Source of the DNA: Chionis minor
Lineage: Eukaryota; Chordata; Aves; Charadriiformes; Chionididae
DNA: 64,000 bases
Reading direction: 5' to 3'
NCBI GenBank assembly: GCA_013398295.1
Contig: VZSF01001070.1
Location: forward strand, 434,028-498,027
Position 1 is the stretch's first letter. Each line of letters opens with the position of its first letter. The translations under genes and the position numbers were made by a program. This document shows positions 54,001 to 61,400 of this stretch, piece by piece. Under the pieces are notes generated by a model. The model worked only from the letters and a program-made list of their open reading frames with translations. It was not told the origin of the DNA and did not search any database.

Positions 54001-57000
54001 TTCCAGTAACTTTTTTTTAACCTTTGGCTTTGAGAAATACTGCACTTCTTGTGGTTTGTGTGTAACGCCATGATCTGACTGCTAAGGAAAAAGTGTGCTG
54101 TATGTTTTCTTCTGTAAAGATTCACTTGACTGAGGCCACAGCTTGAATGATGGAGAGTTAAAGGCACCACTAGCAAGGTGTAGCTCAGCCCAGGTCACAG
54201 TGCAGAGTAAATAAACTTATGTCAGTGTGCACAGGATGGCTGAGGAACACACAACTTTATTCTCCCTTGACTTTCTCTGTATCATTCACAGTCTTGGAAG
54301 CATTTACTGTCTCCTAAAGGACAGAGGAGACTTGATAGTGGACCTGATAGTGGAGTTATGAAGTTGCAATTTTAAAACAGAAGGAGTCCTCTTGTGTGGT
54401 AAAAGTTGTAGAGCTCATTGCCGCAAGGTGTTGCGGAAGCCAAGAGCATAAATGAATTCATAAGGGATTAACTTCATGGACGATGTGCAAATTGGTAGCT
54501 ATTAAGCACAGCAGTCAATGCAGCCTTCAGCTTAGGAAATCTTTAAACTGCTGATTGCTAGAGGATGAGAGAATATGTAAAGGAAAAGGTCTGTTTGTTT
54601 CCTCTTTCATGTAACTTTCTTCAAAGACTTGTTACTGGCCATTGCTGGAGATTAATTTAGAGTTAGCTGGACCTTTGGTTTGACCCACAAAGCGATTATT
54701 TAATGTTTAATGACTACATTTTCACATATTTTAAGCCATCTACAGATTCCTCTCTAAAGTTACTTGAGACGATGAATTTTGTTGATGTCTGATTCCGAAT
54801 TAATTCTTAAAAGCATCATGGGTGGTTGCCACTGATGCCAGGTCACTCCAGGTTTTCAGCTATGCACAAGAACCATTTTTTTCTGTTGTTGCACTAAGTG
54901 CATGCTGCAGATTTATCAGAAGCTTGAAAAAGCACAGCCATTTCTGATAGCTTGTGAATGTAGAGACATTTTTGCATAGTCTGGGATCGTATCAGTTTCT
55001 CTTTTAGAAGAAAATCGGCTTATTTATATAGAAAATCTTCAGTTGCTATTCTTAAGCTATTAATTGACATGAAGACACCAGATTTGAAATAAACCATAAA
55101 GTGTGTACAGAAAGCTGTCAGCGTGTTCACATAGAAACCTACTCCAAGTCTGTAGCTGCTCTGATAATGATGCATGGTGGTTATTCTTGGAATGAAAGGA
55201 AGTTATTGTTCCTGTTCCCAGCTTGTGTAGTTGAGACTTCAAGGCCTGTGCTAATTCAGGTATTTTTTTCTAAACGGAGAATTGAAGCAAGGACAGCAGG
55301 GTTGCAAATAATGACAGGTTACCTTTCAGCTTCTTATCTGATATTTCTAAGGGCTGTCTCCAGACTAAGAAATGGAAGAGCTAGTTCAGAGCTGCGCCTG
55401 ATTAACTCACGGCATGGTGATTTCAGTGGCCAGGTGTTCTTAGAAAGGATGTTTTCTAGGCTGAACCTGAATTCTGGTATCAAATTATTGATGTGGTAGA
55501 AGAGATACAATAGTAATTATCTGCATGGGGAGGGGAAAAAGCTCAAGACCCAAATTTGAGTAAATGGAAGTTAATTTGTTTTGTCAGAATTCCTGTTAAC
55601 TAATTTCATTATTTGTACAGATAAGGTCAAGAGCTAAAATAGAGAAAATCCGAGCCAGTCTATTTAATAGTAGTGATCTCATTGGTTTGTCGAGTCTGGA
55701 TGGTGAAGATGAACTGATGGAAATGTCAACTGAAGAGATTTTGACTGTTTCTACTGTAAATCAGAGTTTATTTGATACACAAGGGAGCCCAGCACTAGAA
55801 GATTATTTTAATGATAAGTCAATAAAAGGTATGTGGTTTTCATATTGGCAGATACCTCGTTTGTATTGTGCATGTTTTTGGGACATACGGATTTTAGATT
55901 CTGCTTACTGGTGTAAATTCAGTATGACTTGCTAATTGATGGATGACAATGAAGAGGGAGCCAGGGGGTAATTTCAAAGCAAATTTCCTCCCTGTCATCA
56001 GTTGGCAAGCAGCTATTTGCAATCTGAGTATTGCTCAACTGCCCTCACAGCTAATCAAACAGTAAAAAACCAAACCAAAAAAAAAACAACCAAAAACCAC
56101 ACCCCACAAAAAATCCCCACCAACCCAAAAAACTACTGAACTGTTTAGTGACTTTTTTGAGAAAATAGCCACTGTAGGAAGTTCAGTTAAGTAGTAGTTC
56201 AATTGATAAGTCTGAGTGTGTACCTACACAACATAATTTTTATACTGGCATCATAAATAATCTACTTTATTACCACTACAGCCACTCAAATAATAATTAC
56301 AGTATGTGGCCAAAACAGAAGGCATTAAGTTCTCTATCATAAATGGGGTATTAGGGTGCAGAAAGGTCAGGTCTGCTAATAGAATTTTTTTTTAAGTGAT
56401 TTTTATCTCTCAGAGCAAGTGGCATGTGATACAGTATTCTAGCTGAATGCAGAATGTCTTTTTTCACGTTTCAAATTCTAAACAGTTGTCATGCTATTTT
56501 GTACCATATTGCCTTTTTTTATTAGGTGAGAAATTGGTCCCAGGTGCTCGGGAAGTCCTCACAGAAATATTTAAAAGCTGCGTCCATTCTGAGCAAATGC
56601 TGAGCTTAACTCCAGCAAAACCCATTAAGGTTGCTGATATCTATCTTAGTAAAGAACAGATAAATTCTCAGACTCCTGGAAACCTCCTTCATGTGTTCTT
56701 CACAAATGTCCGTCCTCCAAAGAAGGTGCTAGAGGATCAGCTTACTCAGGTAGCGCTTTGAAAACTATTTTCAGCAACTTTGTGTGTAATTTGAAAGCAC
56801 TGAGTAATTATTCATTTTCTATGTTGGAAGATTTTAAGGAAATATGGTGTGCCCAAGCCGAAATTTGACAAGAGCAAGTACAACAAGGCAGGCAAAGAAC
56901 AGCATCCTGTGAAAGTTGTGAGCACCAAGCGCCCAGTTACTAAACCACCTACAAAGGAAAAGTCTATGCTCAATAGTGTCAGGTTGGTGTCTTCAGCCTT

Positions 57001-58378
57001 TTGACAGTGGCAAAACATTTGATTTCTCTTTAGGAATCTAGATTTTTTTTTTTAATTCCCCCACCCCCTGTATTTCTATGCACTGATTGGAAGAGGGAAA
57101 TGTGACTTTAAGATTTATAAAAGACCCTCAAGGAATGTCTTGGTTTCTTGAATAAAAGAAAGAAAACTAAACCTAACATTCACTTTGTCCCTTAGCCGAA
57201 CAGCCTTAAGTGAGAAGAAACCTACCGTAAAGCCAAAGTCTCCTGAGAAGAGCAAACCTGAAGAAAAGGATCCTGAAAAATCTCCCACGAAGAAACAGGA
57301 AGGTAGTAGCTGTATAAGAATTTTTCTGTAGTATTACATCATAGAAAATAAATAAATTTTTTGTATTGGCATGCATATGTGATGTCACAGTAGATTTGGT
57401 TATCTTTGTTTTTAATGAGGCTAACTTAATGTTTTGTAAGTAGTGATTTAAAGTGCTGCTTTTATTTGTATATCTCTAAATCTGGACTTAGCAGTGTAAG
57501 TGAGAGCAAGCCATGCTCATGCAATTCTTGCAACAGTGTCCGTGGGCCATGTGAACACATTGGGTAGAGAACTGACTCCTAAGAGGTATAGTTGCAAGGC
57601 TTTTTTTGTACAGTGGGAGATTAGGATGTCACGGGGTTGAACTAGGTAGCTTTAAATCATGTTTCTCAACTTCTATAGGAGAATTATTAACGTACAAGAG
57701 GGAAACTGGATGAAAGAGAAGCTTCAGATGCCTCATAACTGGTCTCTCCATGGAGGAGACAGCGCAGCTGTGCCATGACAGGAGTTAATTCCAGGGTCTT
57801 GCTTGACGTTTCTTTTTCTAGCCACGTGGAAGAGTGAATAGACATGAGCGTGGACTCTGCTCCTCACTGTAGGAAATGCCCGGTTAGCTCAGGAGAGGGG
57901 AATTTCGGTATTCAGCCAAGTATGGATCCTTGATAACTGGTTAGATATGTTGGTGGAGTTATTCCAGAGGGCAGCTGGGGGATCTGTGTCCCAGAGAGGA
58001 ATGAATGAGTGCCATTTTCTGAAAGCCAGATTGGACCTGAATAGCGTAATGATTAGAACTACTCCAGAAACGAGCCATGGTGGGATGGGTAGAGCCAGGA
58101 GAAAGCTGGCAGGTAGCCACCACTTACACTGCCCATTTTCCTGTGTGGTGTGTAGACTTCATAGTAAGTCATTAACTGTTTGATGGTCGTATCTTTGCTG
58201 TCAGTTCCTGAGGAGAAGTATTTGACACTGGATGGATTTCACAGATTTGTGGTTGACCGATCTAAACAGGATATCCGTAGTGTGTGGAGAGCTATTCTGT
58301 CCTGTGGATATGATCTACATTTTGAAAGGTAAATTTTGCAAATTTTTTTGTAAAGGTGATACTGGCTAATTGTGCTCA

Positions 58379-58422
<44 letters not shown>

Positions 58423-61400
58423 AAAAAAAAAAATTTATCAAAAAAAAAAACAAACAACACAAACCCAAAAAGCAACTTGATCCCAGGTGTTCCTACTCTT
58501 AAGTACCTTTACTTAAGTACATAGCAGTGTAACGTGCAAACTTCTATCCATGGCTGCAGGGCCTGTAGAGAAAATTGTTGACTATTTGCTTTAAAAAAAA
58601 CCCACTGTGCTGTCAAAATGCAGGGTCCTGACTTTCTTGTACACAGCATAGTTAAACGAAATCATATGCCATATACCGTCTGTTATAACTTCCAAACTGT
58701 ATAATAAATTGGCCTGATGAGAATTGTAGATCCATCTGGTTGTCTCCGGTTTACTTCTGGAACAACTTTCTGTTCTTTGCCCTGGGTATTTGTGTATACT
58801 GGCAGTGCTCTTACCAAATCAGTAGTAACGTAGAAGAGGGAACAGTTACTTCCCGTTAATATTGTACAGGAAGAAAGTCCCTTAAGTGAATCCTCCTTAT
58901 CTCCCTGTGTCAAGCCACAAGCTAATTGCAACATCATCTTTCCCTATATCCACTTCAGAGTGTAAAGAAGATAGTGCAGTAAGTAAGCTTAATAGGCAGC
59001 TCCTCTTTTTCTTATTACTTAATAACAGTGAGGCAAGGTAGGTGATAAATTGACTCTTATTCTCAAACCGGAATTTCTGTAATGAAACAACCTTAAGAAA
59101 AAAGGAGAGAAGTAGAAAAAGCTGCCCGGTGTTGTGCTCAACATGCTCTTAGTAAACAGTATTGCGCTTAGGTTTCAACAGGTCTTGTGCCTTTTACGTT
59201 TCAGGTGTGCCTGCATTGATGCCAGACATGCTCAGAAAGCATCCCGGAAGTGGACACTGGAAATGGATGTAGCCCTTGTCCAGTATATCAACAGGCTTTG
59301 TCGTCACCTTGCAATTACACCTGCAAGACTCCATCCCCATGAAGTTTATTTGGATCCAGCGGATGCAGCAGATCCCAGAATTTCCTGTCTGTTGAGTACG
59401 TATAGATTGTTTGCATAGAGACTTTTCTTTGGTGGAAGAGCTGTGAGTGACCTGGCTGTCACCCAGGTAGCTGGGATATTCCTTTAGAGGCTGCAGATTA
59501 GAGCCTCTGTGGGCCGAGGGGAACACTGAGTCTGGGTCTTCTCTCTCCTTGGGTGTCTTTGGGCACCATGTTGGCAGCGTTGTTAGAAATGCTCTGCAAC
59601 TGTTCTCTGCTCTCCGAGCATACCTCTTGGGTCAGGCTGGAGCAGGAATATATCTGGTGAGTTTAGCTTGCAGGGGGAAGGAGGGTTGGATTTCAGTTCT
59701 GGACCTGGGCAGACTTTAGTCAAAAAATCCTGTTCTAGGCATTAAATTTCTCTAAGGGGGGGTGTGTCTCCAGATGATGCAGTTTCGGTGATAATGAAAG
59801 ATACTGGACTCAGACACCCAGAGACTCGAGATCCAGGAAGGAACATCACAGGTCACGGCTGTTACTGCATCTTCAACCCTCCTGTTGATGTGCAGGGATC
59901 GGGAAGGGCTGCCTTAGAAGGAAGCTTGTGTGGCTCCTGGACTGAATCTCCTGGGAAGATGGACTTTGTAGTAGGTGGGGAATCGCTTTATCTGTCTGAC
60001 TGGATGTTTCCCACCTCAGATGTTCCTGTTGAAAGTCTACGCCTACGGTTTGCACTGCTTCAGTCTCTCAACACAACATTGGAGACGTTCTTCTTACCGC
60101 TGGTGGAGCCTCGGCAGACTGAGATGTACACTAATAGTATCGCTGCGTTACTGCAAGAGGCCAAAGGTCAGATTCTCAGCAAACAGGGCTGTGACCCAAA
60201 AGGGTGCGCTGTGCCCCACACTGAATTTCTTAGTGTATTTTGCAGAACATTTCAATGCGTGTGTACATGTGGCAGAAAGGAGAACATGGAAGGGAGAGGG
60301 AAAGCAAAGGTAGCGAGTGGTTTCAGTGTGCTAACAAAGCCTTATTGGCTTCATTCGCAGCCTGATAAGCTGTCACACCGTCTGTCTGAGGGGGAAGACA
60401 AGGACATTTCTTAGTGTGGGAGCCTTTTCTTTATCTTGGTTTGGGTTGTGTTTTTTTTTTTTAAAGGTGAGGGGGTGTTATTCTTGTAAGTAGTTAATAG
60501 ACACTGTGCACCTTTCTTGACCATGGAGGGAGTTGGCCCATCTTTTCTGTCTGTGGGTGGTCTTCAAATGTGACTTTATCATCTTGGGGGTATCCATAAA
60601 TTAAAATTCTGTTAGTCAATAAGCAGCAGATCAGGTGAAAGTCCCAGGACATGTTGGCATCCTCATTGTCACTGAAATTGTAGAATTAGAGAGATCAAGA
60701 AAATACTTACCATGCATCAACATTTAAAGTAGTTTTTGTAAGCCTTCATTAGACAACAAACAAAACCGAGATTCAGGTCATTATGTTTCCCAAACTTGTT
60801 TCCTTCTGAAGAAGGAGAAGGTACAGAAGTCACCAAAGGTGTGTGTGTAAGTAGGCTTTTGTATTGGCCCAGCTACGAAAAAAACCCAACCTTGTAAATC
60901 CTGTGTGGAGAAGTGAGGAATGTTCAGAGATCTTTGTCTTTTATAGAGCCCGGATTTATGGTGCGATGTGACAGCCCTCTTTTTCGTCATGTTTTCTTGC
61001 CTCTAGGATTACTGTCAAAACATCTCAGACTTCTGAAAGCTATTTGGCAAAGTGTTGCTGATTTACAGAGATTCTGGTGGAGTTGCTGGGATCTATTTAT
61101 ATAACATTAGAATTGTGTTTGTCAGTGTTCTAACCCAGTGCACTTCTTCCAGTAAACATTAGGAACAAATACTTAAAAAAAAAAAAAAGTGGATTAGCTG
61201 TGTCTTACCTATCTAATGAAGATTATATTATTACTCTACCGTTGTCCATTAGAGAATTTCAGAAAATAAGGTTGTAGAAGGATAGATTGACTGTACTGAA
61301 ATGTGTGTGTGTTTATTTAGGTTTGATCTTTTATGACACAAAAGTAACTGTAATGAACAGAGTGCTGAATGCCACTGTCCAAAGAACTGCTGATCATGCA

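Noticed and set aside
55101..55499. 132-codon open frame on the plus strand
   Set aside because: Intronic chance frame before exon 61, without acceptor/donor or family similarity.
58382..58420. Poly-A as the tail of a processed pseudogene
   Set aside because: The sequence upstream is the exon 65 donor and plain intron; no retrogene body or target duplication.
59764..60414. 216-codon open frame on the plus strand
   Set aside because: It reads through the intron on both sides of exon 67 (60020-60166); only the exon part matches HECTD4 and is spliced in phase.
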